A DNA stretch of 64,000 nt from Magnolia sinica (taxonomy: Eukaryota; Streptophyta; Magnoliopsida; Magnoliales; Magnoliaceae): the NCBI RefSeq assembly GCF_029962835.1, contig NC_080588.1:63202001-63266000 (forward strand), given 5' to 3'. The stretch's first letter is position 1; each line of letters starts with the position of its first letter. The translations under genes and the position numbers were made by a program. Positions 22,738 through 35,900 of this stretch are shown piece after piece. Below the pieces are notes generated by a model. It did no database searches. It saw only the letters and a program-made list of their open reading frames with translations, and was not told the origin of the DNA.

Positions 22738-22965
22738 GCCATACCGTGATGATGGCTTGAAATGAAACTCAGGCAGTTCCCCCGATCAATCAGGACATAA
22801 CATCAAAATCAATGAGAGGTAAATTCACTGGATCTATCTGATTCTTATATCAGGTGATAGTTATGGTGTGGCCCACCTTTTGCATGGACTGGATAGTCTA
22901 ACAATTGATACATTGGTTTAAAAAGATGGCAGTATTATAACCTATGATACAGCCTCCTCTCTCTT
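22738..22965. repeat. F2 repeat, right part
   Basis: 'gaaatgaaactcaggcagttc', 'aatcaggacataacatc' and 'taacctatgatacagc' match 17640-17865 and continue the copy broken at 22111. Confidence 0.7.
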
Positions 22966-24059
22966 TTTCGAGAAGTGGAGAGCAAAAACATGCACTGGAA
23001 CTTGTGAGGCAGTACTCACGTAAATAAACTTACAATGCCACAAGTGCGAGATTGAGTTACCTGTGAACATCCTGACTCTAGGCCTGTCAATGGACCAGGA
23101 TAGCCCATTGGGCTTCTTGGCTTGGCTCGCCTTCATCTGGGCTTGGGCTGGAATATTAGGCCCAAGTGCTGGCTTGAACTTGGCTGGACTTGGACTACAT
23201 ACAACGGCCCTTCAGCTCAGCCTGGAAAATTAGGGTATGGTTACATGAAATTGTTTTTTGAAAAATTCATACTGCCACCAACCATGCATGGCTCTCTCTC
23301 TCTCTCAAGAAATGGTTAGTTCCAATTCATTCATTGAGTGGGCCCCAACGCATAGATTGTTCCCAACGTGCAATGTATCTCTTGAAGGAGAAGGAATTAC
23401 AAATGTGGGTTTTAAGCTTGGGTTGTAGGCCAAAAACTAAAGGAAATATTGTGGGCTGGGCTTGGATAGGGGTTGTGCACCCGGCAAGGAGAGAATTTTT
23501 TTAGCCTAGACCGGCAGCCATCAATGGTGAAATTTGGCCAGTGATACAACCAGTATTGGGATTCTTCGAGGTCTGGCCCTTAGTGTATCTCGGGAAGATT
23601 TATAAACCAGGGAAGGATTTCATCTCCAAGCGATGTAGGACAAAGACAAAATTTACTTTTCAATTTTCAAAATTATTTTAGAGGAAAATTGAGAATTTCA
23701 TTTGAAATTTTGATTTTTAAAAATCAAATCTATTTATTAGATTTAACCACCATGAGAGATATTTTTGCATGGGCTAAGCCAATTTGTTGATACAAGATGA
23801 CGCGGGCCTAATGCTAATTAGGCCCAAATGTTCAAACCAATAGTGCTTGTGTAATATAAATGCTAAAGAGATACAGCATGACACACATGCAAGATCCACA
23901 CCTTGCATTATATGGGGTCTACATTGAACATGCACAAGCCTTAAAATCAAAATTTAGGACGATCGAAACATGAAGCGGGCTGCAGAGGTGCATTGAATCT
24001 ACATAGTTGGGGGTGGACATCAGCCCGAGCCCAATTAGATGACTACTCAGGCCAAAAAC
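22966..24059. other. Non-coding repeat mosaic
   Basis: A GGCTTGGGC/GGCTTGGCT-rich block at about 23075-23240 looks like a degenerate MITE. The block at 23600-23760 pairs with 21150-21320. No gene seen. Confidence 0.45.
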
Positions 24060-24697
24060 TGATGTAGAACGTGTCACAGATACGTTCCGAGCATGGTTGA
24101 GCCAAAAGCAGATGGACCGTGAATTGACCATAACTTTTGATCCGGGTATTGTTATGGGGCATACAACCTATCAATCTTTACTGAAACGGGCCATCCAAGG
24201 TGAACCGACCCACTAAGTGGGTTGCATCTGTCCGTTTCGTCAGAAAACGTGCGCTTTCAGCTCAAAAACGAATTTTTAGAAAAATTTTACTATTTTTAGT
24301 AATTCCTATTTTTTAAATATTTTTAGAGTTTTAGATTTTCTTTTCTTTTAAAAATAACTTTTAGTTATACTAGAACTCTTCTAGAGAAAGTTTATTTACA
24401 ATTTTTATTTTTAGAAATTAGGCCTTAGAAGAGTTTTATTAGAATTAGAATTTTTATTAGAGTTAGAATTTTGCTATTTTTGGTAATTACGAATTTTAGT
24501 TTATTTTTTTCTATATTAATGGTGTAAGGAGACACATTAGAGAATTATCAATGATCAATTAATCAATTTCGAATTTCTTAGAATTTATTTCTATTTTCTG
24601 CTTTCTTTCCTCGTGGATTCGAGAAGTCTCTGTGAAGAGTCCAAAGAAGCTCCGTGGATTCGGAGTAGTTATCCTCATCACGTTCATCCCTGCGTCA
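24060..24697 (+). repeat. 5' LTR of the small gypsy-type element
   Basis: Starts TGATGTAGAACGTGTCACAG and ends CCCTGCGTCA. 638 bp. A second copy is divided between 25893-26199 and 30628-30959. Confidence 0.88.
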
Positions 24698-25892
24698 ATT
24701 GGTATCAAAGCGAGGACTTCCCTCGGGCCGATGGAAAATAATGAAGGTATGAATCAAAATCTTGTGGACGGTGATCCAGGGATTCGTTATCTTTTGGAAA
24801 GAATGGAAGCTTTCCACCAGGAGAGTCAGTTGACCATGCAAGGGCTGCAGGCAACCCTCAACCGTATTGCGGATGCACTAATTCCGCCCCGAGCTCAAAG
24901 TGATGCTCAACCGCTTGTAGCTGTTGTACGACACAACCCCAATTTCTACAAAGCACCATCAGATGATGGTAAATCACAGACCACCACTTCAATTATGAGA
25001 AAGCTGTTATACATGCCAAAGGTAGAAATAGACTTACAGCGAGACAACATCTTTCGAACAAGGTGCACTGCATACAAAAAAGTCTGCAATGTGATCATCG
25101 ATGTCAGGAACGATGAGAATTTGGTGTCGAAAATAATGGTGGAAAAGCTACAACTGAAAACAGAAAGACACCCATCTCCATACATGATTGGATGGATCAA
25201 GGAGGTCAACAAAACAGAGATAACTGAACGATGTCGTATTATAAGGATGAAGTAATGTGTGACGTGGTCGACATGTAAGCTTGCCACATGTTACTTGGTC
25301 AACCCTGGCAAAATAATATTAATGTTACACATAGGGATCGGGATAACCTATTTATCTTTATTAAAGATGGTAAAAAGATTATCCTCAGCCCTATGGGAAG
25401 GGAGAACCAAGCCAAGACTTCTAAAGTTGAGGAACAGTCTCTTACAACTGAACAGGCTTTTGTCAAACAATCTGAGGAAACAAGACATATATATCCATTA
25501 GTTGAAAAGAAAGAATATATGGAGCCTGTGAATATCTTAGAAGATTTGAAGCCAATTTTGCAAGAGTTCAAGAAGATTGTGCTCGATGAACCCCTCGATA
25601 AATTGTCTCCCATAAGAGATACACAAAATCATGTTAATCCCGTCTCAGGGGCAAGTTCGCCTAATTTCCCACATTATCAGAAAAAATATGAGATCTTGAA
25701 GACAGATGTGAAGGAACTGATCAATATTAGTCAAGTCAAGGAAAACATGAGTACATGTATTGTGTCAGCTCAAGAGCTTAATGCCAAGTACAAAAAAAAG
25801 GCTAATGAAAATTGGCGTCAGAAGTTATCTTAGACTCATGTGTCAAGTCTCTTGCGTAACTCGAGGACGAGTTTTTTTCAAGTGGAGGGGTC

Positions 25893-26199
25893 TGATGTAG
25901 AACGTGTCACAGATATGTTCCCAGCATGGTTGAGCCAAAAGAAGATGGACCGTGAATTGACCATAACTTTTGATCCGGGTATTGTTATGGGGCGTACAAC
26001 CTATCAATCTTTACTGAAACGGGCCATCCAAGGTGAACCGACCCACAAAGTGGGTCGCATCTGTTCGTTTCGTCAGAAAACGTGCGCTTTTAGCTCAAAA
26101 ACGAATTTTTAGAAAAATTTTACTATTTTTAGTAATTCCGATTTTTTTAAATATTTTTAGAGTTTTAGATTTTCTTTCCTTTTACAAATAACTTTTAGT
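25893..26199 (+). repeat. 3' LTR, first part
   Basis: Matches 24060-24365 almost base for base, then stops at CTTTTAGT where the hAT-type element begins. Confidence 0.88.
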
Positions 26200-26409
26200 T
26201 AGAGGTGCACATTTTTTAACCGATCCGGCAGATCCGACCCGATCAGACCCGATTAGGCCCGTTCCGAACAGAACCGACGGTCAAGATCGGGTTGGAATTT
26301 CCAGATCCATTTCTTTTCAGGTCGGGTCCGGATAGCCCTATGTCCAGACCGACCCGACTCGACCCGAACAGTAGGCGGGTGCTATAAAAGATCTTTTTCA
26401 GTTTTTTTT

Positions 26410-26640
26410 TACCTTAACTTTTCTAACCTCGTTTTTTCTTACTGCCTCTCCATTTTCCCTCTTTTCTTACCCTAACCGCACTCGAACGACGGACGAGCGT
26501 TGCTGCCCGTCGTTCTACTGCCTGCCCGACGGACAATCTTCTTCCTCTCCAGTCTCCTCTTCTTCTTCAACGTTCGTTCTGCTACCTGCCCGTCGCCCGA
26601 CGCCAGTCTCCTCTCCTCCTCCTTGATTGAATCAGGTTTT
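26410..26640 (+). other. CT-rich, UTR-like segment inside the hAT-type element
   Basis: Pyrimidine-rich with CG-containing repeats ('cgacggacgagcgttgctgcc', 'ctgcctgcccgacgg'). It resembles a plant 5' UTR/leader and ends near a donor-like CAG/GTTTTGGTAAGG. Whether it is captured host sequence or the element's own leader cannot be told from sequence alone. Confidence 0.35.
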
Positions 26641-27881
26641 GGTAAGGATTCTATTTTGAATCTTTGATAGTTTCTTCTTATAAATCCTCTTCTTATTTCT
26701 TCTTATTCTAATAAATCCCTGACTGTGGAGTGAATCTAATGCATGTGATCTGCCTTATATCCACGCCGTTCATCTGTTTTGACAGATATCCATGCCATTC
26801 TTCCAGTGTCAAAGGACACACCAGTGTCCAATTTAGGGATAAAATTCCTTTTATTATCCACACCAGTGTCAAAGGACATACGGCGCAAAGCGTCTACTCG
26901 TTTTCTTTTTTTTTTCCTTTTTTTTGGTACGACTGAGCGGTTTGTTAATCTCGGCCACTTGTGGTGTATGGCAGACACATGATTGGAAGTAGAGCCTATC
27001 AGTCTAGTTAGGGCATTATGCATTAGTTCGATAAATTAATAATCAGTGGCTATAAAATATAGGCAGGTGCTCAGGGGAATCTATTCTGAGAACGATTGAG
27101 TAAGTATTTGTGACACATGCGCAATTGGCATCTCGGACGTGTCGCTCATCAGATGGGCCCACCCATGAACATGATCTGGTCAAAAAATCAGGTCAATCCA
27201 TTCATGGGGTGTGATGCAGCATATGAGAAAGGTGAGTGGATTAGGTGAGACCCCGACCTCACCCAAGACGATGCTGCCCTTACCCTGAGGCCCACCTTGA
27301 TGTATCTATTCTGTATCCATGCCGACCATCAATTTTTGGTGGTTGGCCGGCATATATGACTAGCTTAGAAGATACAATAAAGAGTAATTCCAAAAGATGA
27401 TATCCTGTTTTAGTTGATAATTATTTAGCTACTCTAAAAGTGGCCCATATGGAAATGGATCCGTAATTGTGATCGTTTCTTGTGTTTGGTTCCGTGGAAG
27501 TATTTAGAAATGGTTTCAAGAAAAAGAGGTGTTTTTTTGTTTTCTCCATAAAACCTAGCTTGTGAACTCCAGGGAAACATATTCCCTCACAACGGTCTAA
27601 TGTTTTTAAATTCCCTCCCTCCCCACACCCAAACACAGTGTCCAAAATCCTTAGATTATTAGTTTCTCAATACCTAAACATAATTAGCAAAATATCTTTC
27701 TCATAGAATGATTCCCAGATTCCAAGGAGGCAAACAACCATAGAATTTTCATCACTTCATCTGGTTTATGCATGCAGGGTTTTGGGTCTTGTTGCCAATC
27801 ATTATAACTAATAAGACATGATTGCCTTGTTTTGCTATTATTGCTATTTCCACTTCTGTTTGTTTCATGGAAAAAGACATG

Positions 27882-27885
<4 letters not shown>

Positions 27886-27941
<56 letters not shown>
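27886..27941. repeat. (CT)n microsatellite
   Basis: Uninterrupted CT run of about 56 bp, followed by a T/G-rich tract. Confidence 0.95.
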
Positions 27942-27946
<5 letters not shown>

Positions 27947-28103
27947 TTTTTTTTGTTTTTTGGTTTTTCGTGCAATGGCATCTCAGGTTTTTGCTTGTTG
28001 AATTTCTCCTTGAATTTTGTGCTGCTGGTCACTAAAATTGAATTATGGCTATGGCAATTACCTATTTGATTCTAGATTATGAAATATCTATTAGAGTTGC
28101 AGT

Positions 28104-28210
28104 GTAGTTGATATATCTGAAAACTAGCTTTGAATGTTTTAAGTTACAGCTGAGGTAAAGTGAGAGCAATGATTGTAGTTGATATATCTGAAAACTAGCT
28201 TTGAATGTTT
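28104..28210. repeat. 71-bp tandem duplication
   Basis: GTAGTTGATATATCTGAAAA starts at 28104 and again at 28175. The first 40 bases of each unit are identical. Confidence 0.85.
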
Positions 28211-30627
28211 TATCTTGTCATGTTTCTTTAGAATCTTCGAATTTGCCAAGTTTCAGTGATGGACTCAGTTTATTGCTAGTGCTATAGATTTATCTCAGCA
28301 CCAAGGAAAATTTTACTTTCTTGACGAAATTTGTGAAATTTTCAGATGCAGTGCTCAATTTCTCATGGTGGACTGATTTCTCTTTCGAAGTGTTAGCTTT
28401 TCAACATTATTAGAGAGTTTTTATTTTAATTCCTGGGTTGTACATGTGCCAAGGCATATCAAAATGTACAATGTTCCACATTCACAGGTAGCAGTCACTA
28501 GGTTGAGCATAATTAAGATCATTGAATTGTTGGAATTGTTGTGTCGTGGCCCATTGATGCAACCAGATGGTTACAAATGCTGTTAGATCAAAGCTCGGCT
28601 ACTTAATCAGATATCAGGTGCAAATTAGGATAATCCAACTGTCCTAATCAAATTCACCTGTCTAAATCATATGTCATGATTCTGAAATGATCTATAAGAG
28701 GGAACTTGTACGCCTTCCTCCCAAAAAAGAGCATTTATTGACCATCTAAAAAGCTATACAGGAACTTTTGCTCTTTACCAGAGTGAGTCTAAACTTAGAA
28801 GATGTGTTTTGCCAAGGTGACTCTTAATCTTAGAAAATGTTAGTTACCATAGTGACTCTAATTCCTCCCTTACTCCCATCTCTATAGCAGAGAACTTTCA
28901 TTTGCTAGAGGAAAGGATTCAACCCAAAGGCCCTTACAAACAGATAGAGTATCCATGAGTCCAAACTGCAAATAAGCAAGGAAATAATCAATCAACAGAC
29001 GAGACATGCGTGAATTTTCAAACAACTTCCTGTTTCTTTAACAAGAAATGCATTTCAAACAACATGGCATGCACTTTATGCTTCTTTAAAAGCATGACAC
29101 AACTTCCCATCCAAATTAAGTGATCATAACATGTTATACAGGACACATATGAGAAACAATGGAATACCCAAAGTACAGAATGTAAATTCCCTCTATAATG
29201 GAGAACAGAAAACAAAAGGCACTGATCAATTGGCCAAATCACCAAAACATGAACCACCATCAAAGATATGCATGTCTATCTGAACATAACTATATTAAGA
29301 ACAGAATGTGGATTGCCTTAACAAACAGCACATACCTGGGAAACAATAAAATAGTCAACAAAGATTGTAGAATGCCTCTACAAAGGACTGTTTGATTGTT
29401 AAAACCACCAAGGCATGCATGATATGTGAACATTAGAGTATTTAGAAAAGAAGATGGAATAGAAACCATTGATGAATGCACCTCCTTAGAACTGAATTGC
29501 AGGAGCCTTACATTCCTCGGAACATAAAATTCCTCATGTTTTCTTTTATTTTATTTTCTAGTTTTTTTTAACAGCATACTGGGGCCGATGTACCCAGGAA
29601 TATCAATTAAAATTGGTGCACGATTTGCCTGATTTTTAGGCCTGTGGACCACTATAGAATGGCATCTAATTGATGGGGGTGGATGTCTATCACGTATCAT
29701 GGTGGGGCTCACAGAACTCAAACTCATGGGAAGCTACCATGATATCGACCACATGGTACCATTTCCCCATGTGTGCGTGTGCATGTGTGTAAGGCAAAAG
29801 TTACAATCCACCCAACTGATAACTTCCAATTTATCAAGTGTAAAGTCATCTTGTGTGTGTGAGAGAGGCAAAAGTTACAATCCACCAAGCAGATAACTTC
29901 CAACCTAATCAAGTACAGAAGACAACCAACCCATCCAGTAGCTTGGCCCCACCAGTCATATTGACTCTTGTATTTTGCCGTTGATTAATGGCTAGACAGT
30001 TTTCTATGGTGTGGTCTACTCAATGAATGGACGGCTGATTCTTGCATGAGGAGATTTGAGTGGACTGTAACTTGTAATCCACACACACACACACAAAGCA
30101 TATTCAGTTTGTGCCTTACCTGATGAATGGCCCAGATCTCTGACACCTGTGTTCTACACAGGTGTATGTGATGCGGTATTCTGTCCTCATTAACGTAGAA
30201 GCACCTAAGAAACGTCCAAAGTAGAAATTCAAAAATGCCAAAAATGGCTTAAATTTGCAATGCCCAAACAGACACTTAATTGCTTACCAGACCAAAATCT
30301 GGGTGGGCCTAATTTCAGAAGCCCATGAGTTGTAATTTCAAATCTTGAGCTCTGTCATTTTTGTCAAATGCAAATCGTGCACCAAAATAGAATGCCACAG
30401 GAAAACAACGGATCTGAATCTGGCCCAATCCGATCCGACTCAGTTTTACTGACCGAGTTGGACTCGGATCGGTCCAGGGGAACAAGTGTTAGGATCTGAT
30501 CGAGTCATATGACCCGGACTCGGTCTAGAATCGGTCCGAGTTCGGGTCAGGCCATGCAGAACTCGGACCTGGTCGAGTTGGACCCAATCCTATTCGACTC
30601 GGTCCGATGCCCAGCTCTACTTTTAGT

Positions 30628-30959
30628 TATACTAGGACTCTTTTAGAGAAAGTTTATTTACAATTTTTATTTTTAGAAATTAGGCCTTAGAAGAGTTTTA
30701 TTAGAATTAGGATTTTTATTAGAGTTAGAATTTTGCTATTTTTTGTAATTACGAATTTTAGTTTATTTTTTTCTATATTAATGGTGTAAGGAGACACATT
30801 AGAGAATTATCAATGATCAATTAATCAATTTCAAATTTCTTAGAATTTATTTATATTTTCTGCTTTCTTTCCTCGTGGATTCGAGAAGTCTCTGTGAGGA
30901 GTCTAGAGAAGCTCCGCAGATTCGGAGTAGTTATCCTCATCACATTCATCCTTGCGTCA
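30628..30959 (+). repeat. 3' LTR, second part
   Basis: Resumes 'tatactaggactcttttag' after the second CTTTTAGT and matches 24366-24697 to the terminal GCGTCA. Confidence 0.88.
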
Positions 30960-31177
30960 AAAACTCATCACTCCCGTGTCGTGTTTAATATTTGGCCACC
31001 AATTTCAAGTCTAATACTTAAGTTCATTAAAAATCTTTAATGGGCTTGCTCTTGATTTTGGGTCTACCGTTTTAATAGACAAATATGTGGAACCTAGTTA
31101 CAAGACCTACCCATTTACCAGGTGGGCTTAAACTCAAGGCTATATCCAAACCATTAACTTCGAGTACAAGCTCTAGC

Positions 31178-31641
31178 AAGGGCTGAAAGTCGGACGTGTT
31201 GGGTCAGGTTAGTGCTCAACCTAGCCCAACCCAATGTTCCTATATCTCAACCCTAATCCAACTCAACCCAACCTCAAGTTGGGAATTCTCAACCTAAGCC
31301 CAACCCAAGCGGGCTTAGTCGAGTTGGTCAGGTGGATGCAAGCTAATATTTTTGTTATTACGTTAGTCTATTATATTTCAAAACACGTATTATTTTTTAT
31401 AACTATGATTTTATTAATTATATATGTAGTTATTTATCGTAAAGAATATATGTTTTTTCTAAACAAAGAAGCTAAAATATAGGACAAGATTGTGTAGGAC
31501 ACAATCTATTTGAGAGAGAAATCTGGCATATCTTGTTAGCTTGAGTCATCGCAAATGACGTGAACCAATGAGACCCGAAGGCATTGAAATTTGTTGTGCC
31601 TTCAACACAAACGATCCACACTCAATTATAATTTATAAGTA

Positions 31642-31693
<52 letters not shown>

Positions 31694-31828
31694 ACACCTA
31701 AGTTTTATTCGGTTGGTGTTTGTATGACCCAAGCTTGAGACTGAAGCCGATACATCCTGCCTGAGCCCAATCGAATGTTGGGTTGGTCACAGGTCAGTCG
31801 GGTTGAACCCACCCAACTTTCAGCCCTA
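31178..31828. mobile_element. hAT-type MITE, copy 1 (651 bp)
   Basis: Terminal inverted repeats AAGGGCTGAAAGTCGG and ACTTTCAGCCCTA, with a perfect 8-bp target duplication GCTCTAGC (31170-31177 and 31829-31836). It is non-coding, with subterminal CCCAACCCAA/GGGTTGGG motifs at both ends and an (AC)n run at 31646-31690 in the middle. A second copy lies in the P450 intron at 48855-49512. Confidence 0.88.
31646..31690. repeat. (AC)n microsatellite within the MITE
   Basis: About 45 bp of CA repeat, absent at the matching place of the copy at 48855, so it arose in this copy. Confidence 0.9.
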
Positions 31829-31836
31829 GCTCTAGC

Positions 31837-32228
31837 TAGACCCACTTCTTGTGTTTTTGAAAACTGTTGATGGCAAGGATTCTTTAAATAACCTGAGCTC
31901 ACCAAAGATCTAGCAATTTTAAGAAAAGAGTATGTAGAAGGAAAGAGGAAAATAGTAGGAAGAATGAGAAAAGGAGTGCAAGCAAGCTGGTAGCTAAGTC
32001 AAAAACTTCTCGAATCCTTGATTCACACAATCGTTCATTCGGGTATATGGACTCCATTTGTTTTGAGAATCTCATACTTATGAGAGTATGGAGTTGCGTA
32101 CATGTATCATAGTAGTGTGTTAGGAATCCCAAGGTCTTGTAACTGCGTCTTTTCAATGTTGTTATTGCTTGAGTTTGATTACAATGATGAGTGGGTCTTA
32201 CACAGGTAGAGTTAAATATATATGCTAC
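31837..32228. other. Spacer between MITE and gypsy element
   Basis: No gene recognised. One minus-strand frame extends through it but has no protein-family signature. Confidence 0.4.
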
Positions 32229-32233
32229 AAACG

Positions 32234-32943
32234 TGACGCAGGGGAGGACGTGAGGTCGAGCACCTTCTTCCTCAAGAGGATAACTATTCCGAATCCACGG
32301 AACTTCTCTGGACTCCTCACAGAGACTTCTCGAATCCATGAGGAAAGAAAGCAGAAAATAGAAATAAATTCTAATAAATTCGAAATTGATTAATGAATAA
32401 TTAAAAATGAGTTCACAACCCTTTAAATAAGAGTATCAAGCAATGAGAAAGAAATCATAATCAAACTACAACTCAAACTCCTAGAATCCATGACTTACTT
32501 ACTATTTATAGACGGTCGTGATGTCTACTAGTGCGCAAGGTTTACGGCCAAAAATAGTAAGTGTCCTATTTGGCTTCACCAAACCGTTCTCCTAATTATT
32601 CTAAGCTCTTTTCACGTTGGGCGCAACTCCTAAAGCTCAACGGATGAAGAGTTATAATCAAACTAAAACTTATTATTTATAGTAAAAACGAAATTAAAAT
32701 AGGGAAATGACCGTCGATCAAGGAGTTTTTTACAATTTCGGGCTGCGCAACCTGGCATAGCGGGGTTGGTTGGCTAAAGTAGCTCGTTCTACCCCAAAAT
32801 CATATATTTTACGTCAGATAACTCATTCCGGATTGTGAGATACGCCCAATCTAAAGTCCGATGGTCCGGATCACTTCTGTCATCGACCGGGCCTTTTCTA
32901 ATCCATCTTAGCCATAAAACTATCCGTGACCCGCTCTACATCA
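32234..32943 (-). repeat. Left (3') LTR of the CRM-like element
   Basis: TGACGCAGGGGAGGACGTGA to CGCTCTACATCA, 710 bp; matches 37441-38162. Confidence 0.9.
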
Positions 32944-35900
32944 GTCCCCTCTACTTCAAAAGAACTCGTCCTCAAGTTCTCATCCTGCGCTGGTTCATGA
33001 TACTCGGTCAAATCCGCGACGCTGAAAGTCCGTGAGATTGCCATGTCATCTGGAAGATCAACAACATAAGCGTTGTCATTGATCTTTCGGTTGATTGGTA
33101 CCGGTCCAATCTTTTTATTCTTCAATTTGTTGTACGTTCCGGTCGAAAATCGTTCTTTGCGCAGATGGACCATTACTTGGTCACCTACCTTGAACACTTT
33201 TTGTCGCCGATGCTTGTCGGTTTGCTCCTTGTATTTTTCGTTCGAGGCATGTAGCTTGGTTTGTACTTCCCCATGAATGCCCATGATCTTGTCAGTCATA
33301 TGTTCCGCTGCAATGCTCATGCCTGGGAGCTTGGGTAGAGGGACCAAGTCTAGTGTGTGGCGAGGTACGCGTCCATAAATAACCTGGAACGGGGATTTCC
33401 CGATCGAGCGGTTCACCATATTGTTGAATGCAAACTCCGCTTGAGATAAGGCCAAATCCCACTGCTTCGGTTTTTCTCCTAAAATACATCGAAGGAGGTT
33501 TCCCAACGTACAATTCACAACCTCAGTTTAACCGTCAGTCTGTGGGTGGTAGGCGCCGCTGAACTGAAGTCGTGTATCGAATCGAGTCCACAAAGTCCGC
33601 CAAAAGTGGCTTATGAACTTCGTGTCACGGTCAGAAGTAATAGTCTTGGGAACCCCGTGTAGCTACACAATTTCTCTGAAGAATCGATTCGCCACGTGTA
33701 TTGCATCGAGAGTCTTCTTGTATGGAATAAAGTGCGCTATCTTGGAGAAACGATCTACTACCACGAACACCGAATCCATGCCGTTTTGTGTTCGTGGGAG
33801 ACCAAGTACGAAGTCCATAGATAAATCCTCCCAAGGGCCGTCAGGCACGGGTAACGGAGTGTAAAGGCCCGTATTATGAGATTGCCCCTTAGAGGTCTGA
33901 CAAATATAACAACGTTGGACTGCCTTTCCCACATCACGTACCAATTGCGGCCAGTAAAACCGTTCTTCCACAAGAGCTCGCGTCTTATCTCGCCCAAGAT
34001 GTCCAGTGAGGCCACCTCCATGTATCTCTTGGATTATCTATTCCCTTAGCGAACTGTTTGGGATGCACAGTCGATTTTCCTTGAAAAGGAACCCGTCTTG
34101 CATATGTAAGTCGCCAGGGTGACTATGCGTCCTTGAAGTCGTTGTCATCGGCATATATGTCTTTAAGGTGCTCGAACTCGACAACCTCATTACTCATAGT
34201 GATTAACAAAGTTGCACGGCGACTCAGTACATCAGCTACTTTGTTCTGTTGTCCTGACTTATGTTTTAGTACAAACGTGAATTCCTATAAAAACGAGATC
34301 CATCTAGCATGCACACGGTTAATGTTAGCTTGACTATTAATGAATTTGAGAGCTTGATGGTCCGTGTAAAGTATAAATTCTCTTTAAATCAAATAATGTC
34401 GCCAGTGCCGCAGTGCCTGGACCACCGCGTATAACTTGATCTCATATGTATACCACTTCTTACGTGCATTGCTAAGTTTCTCACTGTAAAAGACTACCGG
34501 CCTACCTTCTTGAGACAAAACTCCTCCAATTCTGACTTATGAGGCATCACATTCGACTTCAAACAGTTTTTTGAAGTTGGGAAGTACAAGAACTGGGGTC
34601 GTGGATAATCTGCGCTTGATTTCGGCAAAGCTCCTGTCGGCTTCATCAGTCCACTGAAACTGTCCTTTCTTCATGCAATCTGTGATTGGTGACACAATGA
34701 TATTGAAATTTTTCACGAACCGATGATAGAATGTCGCCAGTCCATGAAAACTTCACACTTCGTGAATATTTGTAGGAACCGGCCATTCTCTGATTGCCTT
34801 CACATTTTTCTCATCCACCCGAATGCCCGTGTATGTGACGACAAAACCCAGAAACAATAGACTATCAGTCATGAAGCTGCACTTTTTTAAATTGAGGTAC
34901 AGTTTATTTTTAGTGAGCACTTAAAGGACCTTCTTGAGGTGTTCCATATGGGTGGCTTCGTCTTGATTGTATATCAAAATATTATCGAAGTAAACCACAA
35001 CGAACCGCCCAATGAAAGGTTTCAGAACTTGGTTATCAATCTCATAAATGTACAAGGCGCATTCGAAAGACCAAAAGGCATGACCATCCATTCGTATAAT
35101 CCTTCCTTGGTCTTAAAGGCTGTTTTCCACTCATCACCCGACCGTATTCGAATCTGGTGGTAGCCGCTCCTTAGGTCCAATTTAGAGAATAATTTTGCAC
35201 CCTCTAGCATGTCCAGCATATCGTCCAACCGTGGTATAGGAAACCTGTATTTTATGGTGATTTTTTTAATGGCTCGGCTGTCGACAAACATGCGCCAACT
35301 CCATCTTTCTTTAGAGTTAATAAAGCTGGTACAGCACATGGACTCATGCTCTCTCGAATAAAACCCTTACGGATCAACTCCTCTACTTGTCCCTGCAGAA
35401 TGTCGCACTCATTCGGACTCATTTGATAATGGGGACGATTCGGTAAACTGGACCCAGAGACAAAGTCGATATGGTGTTGGATATCCCGCATGGGGGATAA
35501 CCCATCGGGAAGGTCATCGGGCCAGATTTCTTTGAATTCATGTAACAAGGGCCTAAGTCTTTCAGGGATGTTGGTAGGCTCAAGTTCTTCCCCTTTTACA
35601 ATTAATGCATAAGTCTGTCATGTTTCCTTTGATTCTTCCACGAAGTCCCGTATGGTTAATAGAAAATGGCCCTCCACTTTAGAAGTTTCAAGTGGTCCCT
35701 CTGGATCCATAGGGGCCAATATGGTCTTCCGGCCGTCCTTGACGAAGATATATATATTATCTCACCCTTTATGAGTGGCATCACGGTCAGATTGCCAGGG
35801 CCGACCGAGTAGTATGTGACATGCTTCCATGTCAACCACATCACATACTACTTCATCCTTATAATGTTTACCAATTGAAAAAGATATGGTGCACCGTTCA

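Larger units (their letters stand above)
26641..30400. other. Interior of the hAT-type element
   Basis: No coding sequence recognised. Visible parts are a (CT)n run at 27886-27941, an F1 end fragment at about 27130-27330, a 71-bp tandem duplication at 28104-28210, an approximately 80-bp tandem duplication at about 29790-29915 (each copy with 'gcaaaagttacaatccacc'), and an F3-like arm at 29640-29760. Confidence 0.55.
26200..30619. mobile_element. 4420-bp hAT-type DNA transposon without a visible transposase
   Basis: The intact LTR at 24060 shows exactly what was interrupted. An 8-bp target duplication, CTTTTAGT (26192-26199 and 30620-30627), flanks the insert. The ends are imperfect inverted repeats, TAGAGGTGCAC... 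and ...GGGCATC-type, ending GCCCAGCTCTA. 8-bp duplications and TAG...CTA ends are hAT superfamily features. Subterminal GACCCG/GGATCGG clusters lie at both ends (26220-26375 and 30410-30610), as expected for transposase-binding sites. None of the open frames inside resembles a hAT transposase (no DDE/RNase H or BED finger motifs seen), so it is non-autonomous. It may carry foreign DNA: 26410-26640 looks like a CT-rich 5' UTR. It must be younger than the LTR element it split. Confidence 0.82.
24060..30959 (+). mobile_element. Small non-autonomous Ty3/gypsy-type element, its 3' LTR split by a DNA transposon
   Basis: The 5' LTR is 24060-24697 and the 3' LTR is 25893-26199 plus 30628-30959. Flanking 5-bp target duplications are identical (AAAAC at 24055-24059 and 30960-30964). 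A primer-binding site TGGTATCAAAGC starts at 24700, and a purine tract (AAGTGGAGGGG) precedes 25893. Without the 4.4-kb insert it is about 2.5 kb. The 1.2-kb interior keeps a gag-like start (MENNEGMNQNLVDGDPGIRY) and sequence related to the protease region of the element at 32234; no RT or integrase remains. It is broken and non-autonomous. The LTRs differ by only a few percent by eye, so it is fairly young. Confidence 0.85.

Noticed and set aside
31705-31905. Minus-strand frame with a Ser/Arg-rich peptide that recurs at 49389-49607
   Set aside because: Both are shadows of the same MITE end sequence, not a gene.
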